Source: Akkermansiaceae bacterium (GTDB taxonomy: Bacteria; Verrucomicrobiota; Verrucomicrobiia; Verrucomicrobiales; Akkermansiaceae). Taken from it: 46,929 nt of DNA. A program made the translations under genes and the position numbers. Shown piece by piece: positions 1 to 7,282 of this stretch. The DNA lies in assembly GCA_025363295.1 (NCBI GenBank), contig JANYEC010000034.1:1-46929 (forward strand), written 5' to 3'. Position 1 is the stretch's first letter, and each line of letters begins with the position of its first letter. A model generated the notes under the pieces. It was not told where the DNA came from, searched no databases, and worked only from the letters and a program-made list of their open reading frames with translations.

Positions 1-33
1 CTCCAGATATTCTTCTTTGCTTTGATGACTCAT
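1..33 (-). CDS. Transposase, N-terminal start only (runs off the window)
   Basis: An ATG on the minus strand at position 33 opens a reading frame that leaves the window after eleven codons, reading MSHQSKEEYLE. From memory this resembles the first residues of DDE/integrase-core transposases that begin with a helix-turn-helix domain, where a leader of the type 'QSKxEYLE' is common. Support comes from context: the frame lies directly inside two direct repeats (55-80 and 111-136) of the sort found at insertion-sequence ends. Eleven residues are too few to name the family firmly. The alternative is any unrelated gene starting here. Confidence 0.4.
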   Translation of the reverse strand, partial: MSHQSKEEYLE

Positions 34-57
34 GATCCCAGATAGTGTTTTCATCCG

Positions 58-135
58 GGTGTCATTCTTTCTGGCGCAACGACTAACTAAAGCGGATTCA
101 GCATCCGCACGCCGGTGTCATTCTACTTGGCGCAA
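58..135. repeat. Pair of direct repeats GGTGTCATTCT-N3/4-TGGCGCAA
   Basis: Copy one begins at 58 and copy two at 114; both read GGTGTCATTCT, a short variable spacer, then TGGCGCAA. They are probably transposase-binding sites of the element at the left edge. A partial third match (GGTGTCATTCT only) lies at 4181, far from this element. Confidence 0.7.
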
Positions 136-312
136 TGCGTACCGGACTTGGACTTCTTATTCAGGGTGTTTGTCAGTTTCATAGTGTGTTATTTTCTATT
201 TTTTATTCGGGTGTGTTGTTGTTTTGTCAGAGTGAGAAAGCTAGGACGGATCAGGGTAAGTTCTGAGGCATTCTGAATCGTCTTTGCAGTCTCGGAAAAT
301 TGCGTGTTGCAG

Positions 313-331
313 CGGCGGTCTGTGACCGTCG
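313..331 (+). repeat. Short GC-rich hairpin
   Basis: An eight-pair stem (313-320 with 324-331, one G-U pair) around a TGT loop is followed by TTTT on the plus strand. It could end transcription on the plus strand, but there is no plus-strand gene upstream. It faces the wrong way to serve the PilT-like gene. A hairpin with the same GGCGG(T) stem core is at 22496-22512, so it may be one copy of a dispersed palindromic repeat. Confidence 0.4.
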
Positions 332-372
332 GTTTTGGTTAGTATAGAAAGTGAAGAGGTTATAGATTGAGC

Positions 373-1650
373 TTACTCACCATCATCGTTGCGGTTCATT
401 TTGACGTTCTCAAACGTGTCGCGGGTGATGAGTCCCTGGTTGAGCAGGCGGCGGAGATTGTTGTCCCATTCGATATTGCCGGCACGGCGGATGACATCCT
501 CAAGGGAACGAGCACCGCCGTCGTAATTGGAAATGGCGCTAGAGACGGCGTCGTCGTTGTTTTGTAGAAATTCGTAAGTCAGCACCCGGCGCTGCACGCC
601 GTTAAGCAGGCCTTGGGAGTGAATGAAAATCAGAATTTCCGCGAGGCGACTGAGCACTGAGCTGTGGCTATCCTTGGGGTAGAGCTCCAAGATCCGGCCG
701 ATGGTTTTGACTGCGCCGGTCGTATGCAGAGTGGAAAGCACTAGGTGGCCCGTCTGTGCGGCTTCCATACAAGTTTCCATTGCTTCGCGATCACGGATTT
801 CTCCTAGCAGAATGACATGAGGTGCTTTCCGCAACACGTCCTTGAGGCCTTGGCGATAAGAATGTAGGTCGCGTCCGACTTCCTGTTGGGTCACGATGCT
901 GGGTGAAGGAATGCGATGGCCAGGATAATCCGGGTCATCCATATCATCAGGATATTGATATTCTATCGGATCCTCGACGGTGACGATGTGCTTGGGATGA
1001 TTGCGGCGCAGCCAGTCAATGAGAGAAGCAAGCGTGGTGGATTTTCCCGAGCCGGTAGGGCCAGTCACGAGGCAAAGTCCGGCGCGCTTCAAAACACCGT
1101 GGCGTAGCGTGTCGGTCGTATCCGGATCGATGCCGAGGGATTCTAACTCAGGGATGAAATCGTTGAGAATCCGGCAGGTCACGCCGAGCCCGGAAGAGCT
1201 GAGGTGGGCTTGGATTCGCAGCCGGCCCGAGCGTTCGCCGCTGTCGCCCATGGGCACGCCGTCGCACGAGAAATCGGCCACACGGGTTTCTGCGAATTTG
1301 GAAATCGCGAGGCGGATTTTTTCGTCCACGCGCTGCTCCAAGTTCTGATCATTGCCGAAGCCATGGCTGCCGCTTTCACGGTTAGTGATGAGTTCCTTGA
1401 GAATCTCATCCATGTTGCCAGCGGAAAGGATTCCAAGGAAATCGAGTTTCTCCATGCCTTTGTTAGTATGGATATACACCGGGCGCTCGGCCCGCATTTG
1501 AATATCGGACACCCGTAATTCACGGCAGACCCGGAAAATGATTCCTAACAAATCGGATCCGCGCATGCCCGCCATAAAACGCGCCGGCGCGGCTGCCGGG
1601 GAATGACCCGGGAGCGGTGGCGGTTCGAGGATGGCGGAAAAAACGGACAT
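373..1650 (-). CDS. PilT-like type II/IV secretion ATPase
   Basis: A 425-residue hexameric-type ATPase of the PilT/GspE superfamily, expected at the inner-membrane base of a type IV pilus or related machine, probably powering retraction. Visible motifs are Walker A GPTGSGKST (197-205), the Asp box TVEDPIEY (224-231), Walker B VILLGEIRD (279-287) and the His box GHLVLSTLHT (301-310). The N-terminal part (31-165) has the PilT-like 'SDIQMRAERPVYI' opening. There is no GspE-type zinc domain, which favours PilT/PilU over PilB. It carries an extended N-terminus of about 30 residues, so the true start could be Met26 or Met29. It is last in a minus-strand run with an anchored His-rich protein and an ABC transporter. 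No other pilus genes are adjacent; the pseudopilin at 16.5 kb is unlinked. Confidence 0.85.
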   Translation of the reverse strand: MSVFSAILEPPPLPGHSPAAAPARFMAGMRGSDLLGIIFRVCRELRVSDIQMRAERPVYIHTNKGMEKLDFLGILSAGNMDEILKELITNRESGSHGFGNDQNLEQRVDEKIRLAISKFAETRVADFSCDGVPMGDSGERSGRLRIQAHLSSSGLGVTCRILNDFIPELESLGIDPDTTDTLRHGVLKRAGLCLVTGPTGSGKSTTLASLIDWLRRNHPKHIVTVEDPIEYQYPDDMDDPDYPGHRIPSPSIVTQQEVGRDLHSYRQGLKDVLRKAPHVILLGEIRDREAMETCMEAAQTGHLVLSTLHTTGAVKTIGRILELYPKDSHSSVLSRLAEILIFIHSQGLLNGVQRRVLTYEFLQNNDDAVSSAISNYDGGARSLEDVIRRAGNIEWDNNLRRLLNQGLITRDTFENVKMNRNDDGE

Positions 1651-1691
1651 AATAGAAAAACTCTAATTTTTAATTTTAAATCGGGAGAACT

Positions 1692-2585
1692 TTAGTTGGA
1701 TGCTTGCGTATTGTGTTTTGATTCGAAGATGCGAATCGCTTGTTCCGAGGCATCTCGGATTTTACGGACGAAATCGTAACGATCGGTCCATTCCTGGACG
1801 ACGGCGGGTGATAACAGCTCCCAGTTTTTTGTTTGATCCCATACCCGTGCTTCGGCTTCGTAACGAGTAATACACTGATTGAGAATATTAAGATAGCTAC
1901 GCATTTGCGTAGTATCAAATTTAGGAGAAGGGGACTCTTGATCGGCAAACATCAACTGCAAAACATTGGTGCAGGCACCTGCGGCTGTTAAGTTAGGCCG
2001 GGGATCGTTCTGCTGCTTGAAGCAATATTGAATGGTATCATCCGCGAGCTTTTGTGCCGTTGAGCTCAGTTCCGGGCGGGTTCCCAGCGATGGCTCGCTG
2101 AGGAAGAAGTGCAGCGAGTTATAATTGTTATAATTAGAAGGATCGAGCTGGTAGGCAAAGCGTAGCTTGTCCTCCACTTGGCGACGCATATAAAGTTCTT
2201 GGGCTTTGCTCGATGATCGGGGATTGGTCCGCGCCTCGCAGGCTTGATTCATCGAGGTGAGCAGATGTTGGAAACGGACATCTAACGAATGATGGGTATT
2301 GGATGTGTTATTGTTAACTGTTTCCGCCTCATGATCGTGGTCGCTTCCTTCGCCTTCTTCATGTTCATGCGCCATGCCGCCAGTGCGGTTATCAAAGTAA
2401 GTCTCGATCGGCCCTTGCATCGCGAGAGCGAAGACTTGGCCGTAAGGACTGCCATTGATTCCGAGAGGATTCAATGGAGCTTTTAGCTCAGGGTTCGTGA
2501 TCAGTGGGCGTCCGGCAAGCGCCCAAGCAAATACGCCAGTGCCGATGAGGCCTGCGGAGATTGCGTGGGTGAGAATGCGTGACAT
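1692..2585 (-). CDS. Membrane-anchored helical protein with His/Asp/Glu-rich stretch
   Basis: Unrecognised 297-residue protein. Residues 1-25 form a signal peptide or single membrane anchor (hydrophobic ISAGLIGTGVFAWALAG), so the rest should be periplasmic. Around residues 70-90 there is a tract rich in His, Asp and Glu (HEHEEGEGSDHDHEAE) resembling the metal-catching loops of zinc transport proteins. The remainder is predicted mostly helical, with scattered Tyr, Asn and Cys. The gene is 30 bases downstream of an ABC permease and 41 upstream of the PilT-like gene, all on one strand, so they are probably co-transcribed. A link to metal handling or to the exporter is inference from the tract and the context. 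Confidence 0.7.
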   Translation of the reverse strand: MSRILTHAISAGLIGTGVFAWALAGRPLITNPELKAPLNPLGINGSPYGQVFALAMQGPIETYFDNRTGGMAHEHEEGEGSDHDHEAETVNNNTSNTHHSLDVRFQHLLTSMNQACEARTNPRSSSKAQELYMRRQVEDKLRFAYQLDPSNYNNYNSLHFFLSEPSLGTRPELSSTAQKLADDTIQYCFKQQNDPRPNLTAAGACTNVLQLMFADQESPSPKFDTTQMRSYLNILNQCITRYEAEARVWDQTKNWELLSPAVVQEWTDRYDFVRKIRDASEQAIRIFESKHNTQASN

Positions 2586-2615
2586 CGGTAAATTTTTTTG
2601 AGTCGTTTGAAAAGT

Positions 2616-3383
2616 TTAGGCGGAAACTCGGGTGCGGAAGCACAGGCGTGAGAGGCCTACATACACCGCGAGAATTCCGGTAAAGTAGAGAGACATGTTC
2701 CAGAACGCAGGGCCGGGCAGGGCGCCGCTCTTGAAATAGAGACGCTGGGTGAGATCTGCCAAATGGTAGTGGGGTGAAAACAACCAGAAACCGTGGAGAA
2801 TGGGATTTTGCTCCAGCTTCAGCATGTTATCGAGGTAGCCCACGCCATAGAGACCATAGAGCATGATGAACAAGGTGACTGCGAATCCGGTAATACCGCC
2901 GAAGCGTGATGCGATCGCGGTGGCGAGTGCTAGCAACGGCGCGATCACGATCAGGAATAGCACCGTATATTGCACATTCAGAACCAGCCACATTGATCGC
3001 TCTGCTGCATTCGCAGGTCCTGCAGCAAAGTGGCATATCGCAGCTGCTAGAATTGCAAGGGGCGCGACGAAGGAGAAAACCGCGAGCCAGATTTCAAAAA
3101 GTTGGCGCGTAGCTGATAGACCGGTGGTTAGGAAATATTCACCTACGCCTGTCTTTGCGTTCGTCTCACCCTCACGGGCGGCGGTGAACAGGCCCCAGAT
3201 CAGCGCACAAACCCAAAGCGTGCCCCAAGCGGCCTGAATTCGAGCTGGCTGCACGAGAATTGGCTTTTCAGTGGCGCTGGAAATCATCGGCAGTGCGAAA
3301 GGCAAAACCGCCACTGCAAAGGCACAAATCGCCCAAGCTTTGCGCTCAAGGATCGTTGCAAATGTAAGTCGGAAAAGTCTCAT
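2616..3383 (-). CDS. ABC-2-type transporter permease
   Basis: A 255-residue integral membrane protein with about six hydrophobic segments: near residues 14-34, 52-68, 98-120, 134-158, 162-182 and 228-246. The arrangement, with the first helix preceded by a short basic N-terminus (MRLFRLTFATILERK), is that of ABC-2-type permeases. Its start lies 5 bases after the stop of an ABC ATPase on the same strand, so the two almost certainly form one transporter. The substrate cannot be read from the sequence. The next gene encodes an anchored His-rich protein that may be an accessory subunit. Confidence 0.75.
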   Translation of the reverse strand: MRLFRLTFATILERKAWAICAFAVAVLPFALPMISSATEKPILVQPARIQAAWGTLWVCALIWGLFTAAREGETNAKTGVGEYFLTTGLSATRQLFEIWLAVFSFVAPLAILAAAICHFAAGPANAAERSMWLVLNVQYTVLFLIVIAPLLALATAIASRFGGITGFAVTLFIMLYGLYGVGYLDNMLKLEQNPILHGFWLFSPHYHLADLTQRLYFKSGALPGPAFWNMSLYFTGILAVYVGLSRLCFRTRVSA

Positions 3384-3388
3384 GGCGA

Positions 3389-4039
3389 TCAGTTCATTAA
3401 GTTTTTCAGACCACTCCAGGTTTGGCCTTGTTCGTTGAAATGGCGGGCGTTTTTACCTTCGATCATGACCGCGCTTGGCATGACCATCGAATCGTAATCC
3501 GGATGGCAGCTCACGAGGCGCAGCACATTGTTAGAAGAGGCTTTCCAAATTTCCTCGAAGGCCTGGCGGGCGAAAGCATCCAGACCGCTGAAGGGTTCAT
3601 CTAGCAGAAGAATATTCCCTGTGTCCGGTTTTACGGAAAACTCGGCCATGATCAGGTTCGTCTTGCGACGGTTACCTGTCGAGAGGCGACCATAGGGCTT
3701 TTTGACGTCGAGCTCGATGCGGCTCGCGAGATTCAGCGCCTCGGCCACTTTGCCCTTAGGCAGCATCATCCGGAAAATAATTGCCGGACTGATTTCAGGA
3801 TCAAAGCGGAGGTCCTCAGGAAGATATTGCACGAAGCCTTCAACCCGGAATTTTCCGGAAACGGGCTTCAAAGTGCGGGCAAGCGTGCGAAGCAGTGTCG
3901 TCTTGCCTCTGCCGTTGCGGGCCAGCAAGAAATGAGTGCCTCCGGTGAGCACCACCTCTTGCCCGAAGCGGGCGAGTGGGCTGCCGTAGCCAATTTCAAG
4001 ACCTGAGTCGAGATGGATGGTTGGGGCTTGTGGATTCAT
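3389..4039 (-). CDS. ABC transporter ATP-binding protein
   Basis: A short (216-residue) ABC ATPase that would energise the adjacent permease. Walker A is RNGRGKTTLL (41-50), the signature region is LSTGNRRK (119-126) in place of the usual LSGGQ, and Walker B is ILLLDEP (143-149) with SGLD following. The signature divergence is like that of CcmA-type and some ABC-2 exporters. It is the first gene of the minus-strand group ABC ATPase, permease, His-rich protein and PilT-like ATPase. The AT-rich gap 4040-4326 upstream would carry its promoter, shared divergently with purM. Confidence 0.85.
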   Translation of the reverse strand: MNPQAPTIHLDSGLEIGYGSPLARFGQEVVLTGGTHFLLARNGRGKTTLLRTLARTLKPVSGKFRVEGFVQYLPEDLRFDPEISPAIIFRMMLPKGKVAEALNLASRIELDVKKPYGRLSTGNRRKTNLIMAEFSVKPDTGNILLLDEPFSGLDAFARQAFEEIWKASSNNVLRLVSCHPDYDSMVMPSAVMIEGKNARHFNEQGQTWSGLKNLMN

Positions 4040-4326
4040 CGTGGTTTTAGATTTCGATCCGGTTCTAGGGAATTTCAGCAGGTTGTCAAGATGTCTTAAA
4101 TATCTACTTCGCTAACCTTTCTGATAATTATGATAATCTTTTTAGGTTGGCAATCTTTTTTTGAACATTTTCAAGTTATAGGTGTCATTCTTTTTAGAAT
4201 TTTTAAAATCACGGCCCAAATTGCTTTAAAAATCGGGAGGGGGAGCCGAGAAGTGGGTTTTTAAGAACTCAAATTTTTTTCTTCGTGACGCCGGGGAGGT
4301 GGCTTGTAGAACTCCCCCAGCGGAAT
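4040..4326. promoter_or_regulatory. AT-rich divergent intergenic region with a hairpin before purM
   Basis: This 287-base gap separates the ABC operon (minus) from purM (plus) and is much more AT-rich than its neighbours, so promoters for both directions are expected here. A 6-pair stem GGGGAG/CTCCCC (4293-4298 with 4312-4317, 13-base loop) ends 9 bases before the purM ATG. The GGAGG within the stem is the only SD-like sequence near the start, so folding could affect initiation. I see no match to a purine riboswitch. A partial copy of the left-end repeat (GGTGTCATTCT) lies at 4181. Confidence 0.4.
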
Positions 4327-5322
4327 ATGGCGGGCAAGTTAACTTACCAACAGGCTGGAGTGGATACGCGTAAAGCGGCCGCTTTAGTGGGCGATATCGG
4401 CACTCACGTGCGCAGAACTCAACAGACACGCAAACTGTGGGGAGCTTTCGGGCTTTTCGCCGCTTGTTACGATCTGAGCAGCTACAAGGAGCCCGTCATG
4501 ATGACGGGTTGCGATGGCGTTGGGACGAAACTGGAACTCCTCCTCGAGCACGACCTTCTCGAAACAGCGGGCAAGGACCTCGTCGCCATGAGCGTGAACG
4601 ACATTCTCACCACCGGTGGCGATGCGCTGCTTTTTCTCGATTACATCGGCATCGCAGCCCTGCATGAGGAAAAAATCACACGGCTCATTTCCGGCATGGC
4701 CGATTACCTCGAAGCATGTGACTGCATTCTAGCGGGAGGCGAAACTGCTGAAATGCCGGGGATCGTTCCTCTCGATGTCATCGAGCTTTCCGGCTTCTGT
4801 ATCGGCTGCGCGGAAAAGCCCGATCTCATCGACCCCACGACGGTCGCCGTGGGCGATGTGCTAATCGGATACGCGTCTGATAGCATCCACGCGAACGGTT
4901 GGTCGCTCGTCCGCCGCGTGCTCAACGAGTTTCCCGGCGAGGTCACCGACGAGGAACTTCACGCGTGGCTGAAGCCGACCCGCCTTTATCATGATGTGAC
5001 CCGCGATCTGAAAAAATCCGGCGTGAAGCCGAAGGCAATGTCGCACATCACCGGTGGCGGCCTCCCAGAAAACCTCGAGCGCCTTTTCCGTGGAATGGGT
5101 GCCGATCTTGAAATTCCGCGTTGGGAGCTCCCCGGCATTGAGAAACTTCTCTCTCACGTCGATGCCGCAGACCGCTTTCACACTTTCAATATGGGCATCG
5201 GCTGGGTGGCGATCGTCGCCGAGGCGGATGTGGCTGCTGCTCTCAAAGCGGGCGATGGCGGTACGGTTTTAGGGCAAATGGTTCCCGAAGAAGGCGTCCG
5301 CGTTCGCGTTATCGGCGAATGA
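4327..5322 (+). CDS. purM: Phosphoribosylformylglycinamidine cyclo-ligase (AIR synthetase)
   Basis: Catalyses the ATP-dependent ring closure of FGAM to 5-aminoimidazole ribonucleotide in purine biosynthesis. The 331 residues show the PurM landmarks: KLTYQQAGVD at the N-terminus, GCDGVGTKLEL (61-71), AGGETAEMPG (136-145) and HITGGGLPENL further on. I chose the ATG at 4327 because the family begins here. An in-frame GTG at 4285 would add 14 residues with no family counterpart. purF follows after 19 bases on the same strand, forming a purMF pair. Confidence 0.95.
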   Translation: MAGKLTYQQAGVDTRKAAALVGDIGTHVRRTQQTRKLWGAFGLFAACYDLSSYKEPVMMTGCDGVGTKLELLLEHDLLETAGKDLVAMSVNDILTTGGDALLFLDYIGIAALHEEKITRLISGMADYLEACDCILAGGETAEMPGIVPLDVIELSGFCIGCAEKPDLIDPTTVAVGDVLIGYASDSIHANGWSLVRRVLNEFPGEVTDEELHAWLKPTRLYHDVTRDLKKSGVKPKAMSHITGGGLPENLERLFRGMGADLEIPRWELPGIEKLLSHVDAADRFHTFNMGIGWVAIVAEADVAAALKAGDGGTVLGQMVPEEGVRVRVIGE

Positions 5323-5341
5323 TGTTAATCTCCACTCACGC

Positions 5342-7267
5342 ATGAGCGACTTCCTCACTCACGAATGCGGGATCGCCGCAGTTCGACTCCGCAAGCCACT
5401 GGCGTATTATTATGATCGCTACGGCACCTGTCTTTGGGGCCTGAACAAACTTTTCCTGCTAATGGAAAAGCAGCGGAACCGGGGCCAAGACGGCACCGGC
5501 ATCGGCTGTGTGAAAATCGATATGCCCATTGGCCAATCATACGTCCATCGGCGGCGCGGCGTGGAACCGGATGCACTTTCCGAGATTTTCCGGAAGGAAA
5601 CGAAAAATTTCTACAAAATGTCCCGCAAGGGAATCATGAATCATAAGGACCCCGAGAGCGTCAAAAAACACTTTGATTTCGGCGGTGAAATCCTCATTGG
5701 CCATCTTCGTTACGGCACTTCGGGTGAGTTTGATGCCGGCTGCTGCCATCCCTATCTGCGCCGCAGCAATTGGCCCACGCGTACGCTCATGGTCATGGGG
5801 AATTTCAACATGACCAACGCCGCCGAGCTCAATGATGTGCTCATCGACCGTGGCCAGCACCCAGTTTTCGGTACTGATACCCAAACCGTGTTAGAGGAGA
5901 TTGGCTACCATCTCGACGAAGCCCACACCGACCTCTATCGCCACCTCCGCGATGCCGGTGTCCCAGGCGCGGAAATACCTGCTAGAATTTCCGCCGCTCT
6001 TGATGTGCCCAAACTCGTCGCCCAATCCGCGGCCGAGTGGGACGGCGGCTACGCGATCTGCGGAGCGATTGGCAATGGCGACATGTTCGTGATGCGCGAT
6101 CCACGCGGCATTCGGCCGTGTCACATGCTGATCACGGACGAGGTGATCGCATTCGCCTCAGAGCGTGTGCCATTGATGACAGTTTTCGAAGCGGAAGCCG
6201 ATCAGGTAAAAGCCGTCGATCCCGGCTCGATCATCACGATCAAGTCGGATGGCACGATGAGTGATTCTGCATTCGCGCCGCCGCAAAAATTCACGCCTTG
6301 TTCATTTGAAAAAATCTACTTCTCACGAGGCAACGACCCACAAATCTATCGGGAGCGAAAAGCGATGGGTGCCGCGCTTGTGCCGCAGGTGGTGGAGGCC
6401 ATCGATGGAGCATTTGAAAAAACCATTTTCTCCTTTATTCCTAACACTGCGGAGACTGCCTACTACGGTTTAATGGACGGGCTTCGCTTGTTCCGTCGGC
6501 AGCAAGTCCGGTGTTCGATTTTGGAGGCATCTGCCGCCGGGAATCTAACTCCCGATCTCGTCGATGACCTCATCCTGAGGAATTGGCCGCAGGGTGAAAA
6601 AATCGCCCACAAAGACATCAAAATGCGAACTTTCATCTCCCAAGAGAAAGGCCGCGACCAAATGGTTTCGCACGTTTACGATATCACGTATGGCGTCGTG
6701 AAACCGGGTGGTTATCTCGTGGCGCTCGACGATTCGATCGTCCGCGGCACGACACTCAAGCAGTCGATTTTGAAAATCCTCGCACGGACTAAGCCATCTA
6801 AAATCGTCGTTTGCTCCACCGCTCCGCAGATTCGTTACCCGGATTGTTATGGCATCGATATGTCGGAACTGGGTAAGTTTATCGCCTTCACGGCGGCCGT
6901 CGCACTGCACCGGCGAGCAGGCAGGCAATCGCTGCTAGATCGGATTTACGATGACTGCCGTGCCGAGCTGGATAAGCCGCCCGGCGAAAGGCAGAACCGG
7001 GTGAAGGCGGTGTATGAAGCATTCACAGCGGAGGAAATATCAGATGAAGTCAGCCGTATGGTCTATCCCGAAGGCATCGATTGGGCAGGAGAGGTCCAAG
7101 TGATTTTCCAAAACATTGATAACCTCCACGCGTCGATCAAAGGGGATTGCGGCGATTGGTATTTTACGGGAGACTACCCAACGCCCGGTGGCTACTCGAT
7201 GGTCAATCTCGCCTACCTGAGATGGTATGAAGGCCTGGGCGGACGGAGTTACGACCTTCCGTTGTGA
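5342..7267 (+). CDS. purF: Amidophosphoribosyltransferase, long type
   Basis: Commits PRPP and glutamine to purine synthesis as phosphoribosylamine. The N-terminal Ntn glutaminase domain starts THECGIAAV with the nucleophile at Cys9, so an eight-residue leader must be removed, as in the Bacillus-type enzyme. The PRPP-binding loop ALDDSIVRGTT has its DDSIVRGTT core at 463-471. At 641 residues it is about 140 longer than the classical enzyme. The extra length is mainly a C-terminal extension ending in a GYSMVNLAYLRWYEGLGG segment; long PurF proteins of this size are known in Bacteroidota and relatives. It lies directly downstream of purM. The convergent pyrophosphatase gene ends 16 bases after its stop. 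Confidence 0.93.
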   Translation: MSDFLTHECGIAAVRLRKPLAYYYDRYGTCLWGLNKLFLLMEKQRNRGQDGTGIGCVKIDMPIGQSYVHRRRGVEPDALSEIFRKETKNFYKMSRKGIMNHKDPESVKKHFDFGGEILIGHLRYGTSGEFDAGCCHPYLRRSNWPTRTLMVMGNFNMTNAAELNDVLIDRGQHPVFGTDTQTVLEEIGYHLDEAHTDLYRHLRDAGVPGAEIPARISAALDVPKLVAQSAAEWDGGYAICGAIGNGDMFVMRDPRGIRPCHMLITDEVIAFASERVPLMTVFEAEADQVKAVDPGSIITIKSDGTMSDSAFAPPQKFTPCSFEKIYFSRGNDPQIYRERKAMGAALVPQVVEAIDGAFEKTIFSFIPNTAETAYYGLMDGLRLFRRQQVRCSILEASAAGNLTPDLVDDLILRNWPQGEKIAHKDIKMRTFISQEKGRDQMVSHVYDITYGVVKPGGYLVALDDSIVRGTTLKQSILKILARTKPSKIVVCSTAPQIRYPDCYGIDMSELGKFIAFTAAVALHRRAGRQSLLDRIYDDCRAELDKPPGERQNRVKAVYEAFTAEEISDEVSRMVYPEGIDWAGEVQVIFQNIDNLHASIKGDCGDWYFTGDYPTPGGYSMVNLAYLRWYEGLGGRSYDLPL

Positions 7268-7282
7268 TTGCTCGCTCTGCTA

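Larger units (their letters stand above)
1..138 (-). mobile_element. Probable end of an insertion sequence
   Basis: Two near-identical 22-base blocks, GGTGTCATTCT followed by TGGCGCAA, sit at 58-79 and 114-135 in the same orientation, 56 bases apart. They lie between the outer sequence and a transposase-like start at 33. Multiple direct repeats at a terminus are typical of transposase-binding ends. The outermost base of the element cannot be fixed because no target duplication is visible; I place the edge just beyond the second repeat. Confidence 0.45.

Noticed and set aside
313..331. Hairpin as the terminator of the PilT-like gene.
   Set aside because: The T-run is on the plus strand; for a minus-strand gene it is on the wrong side.
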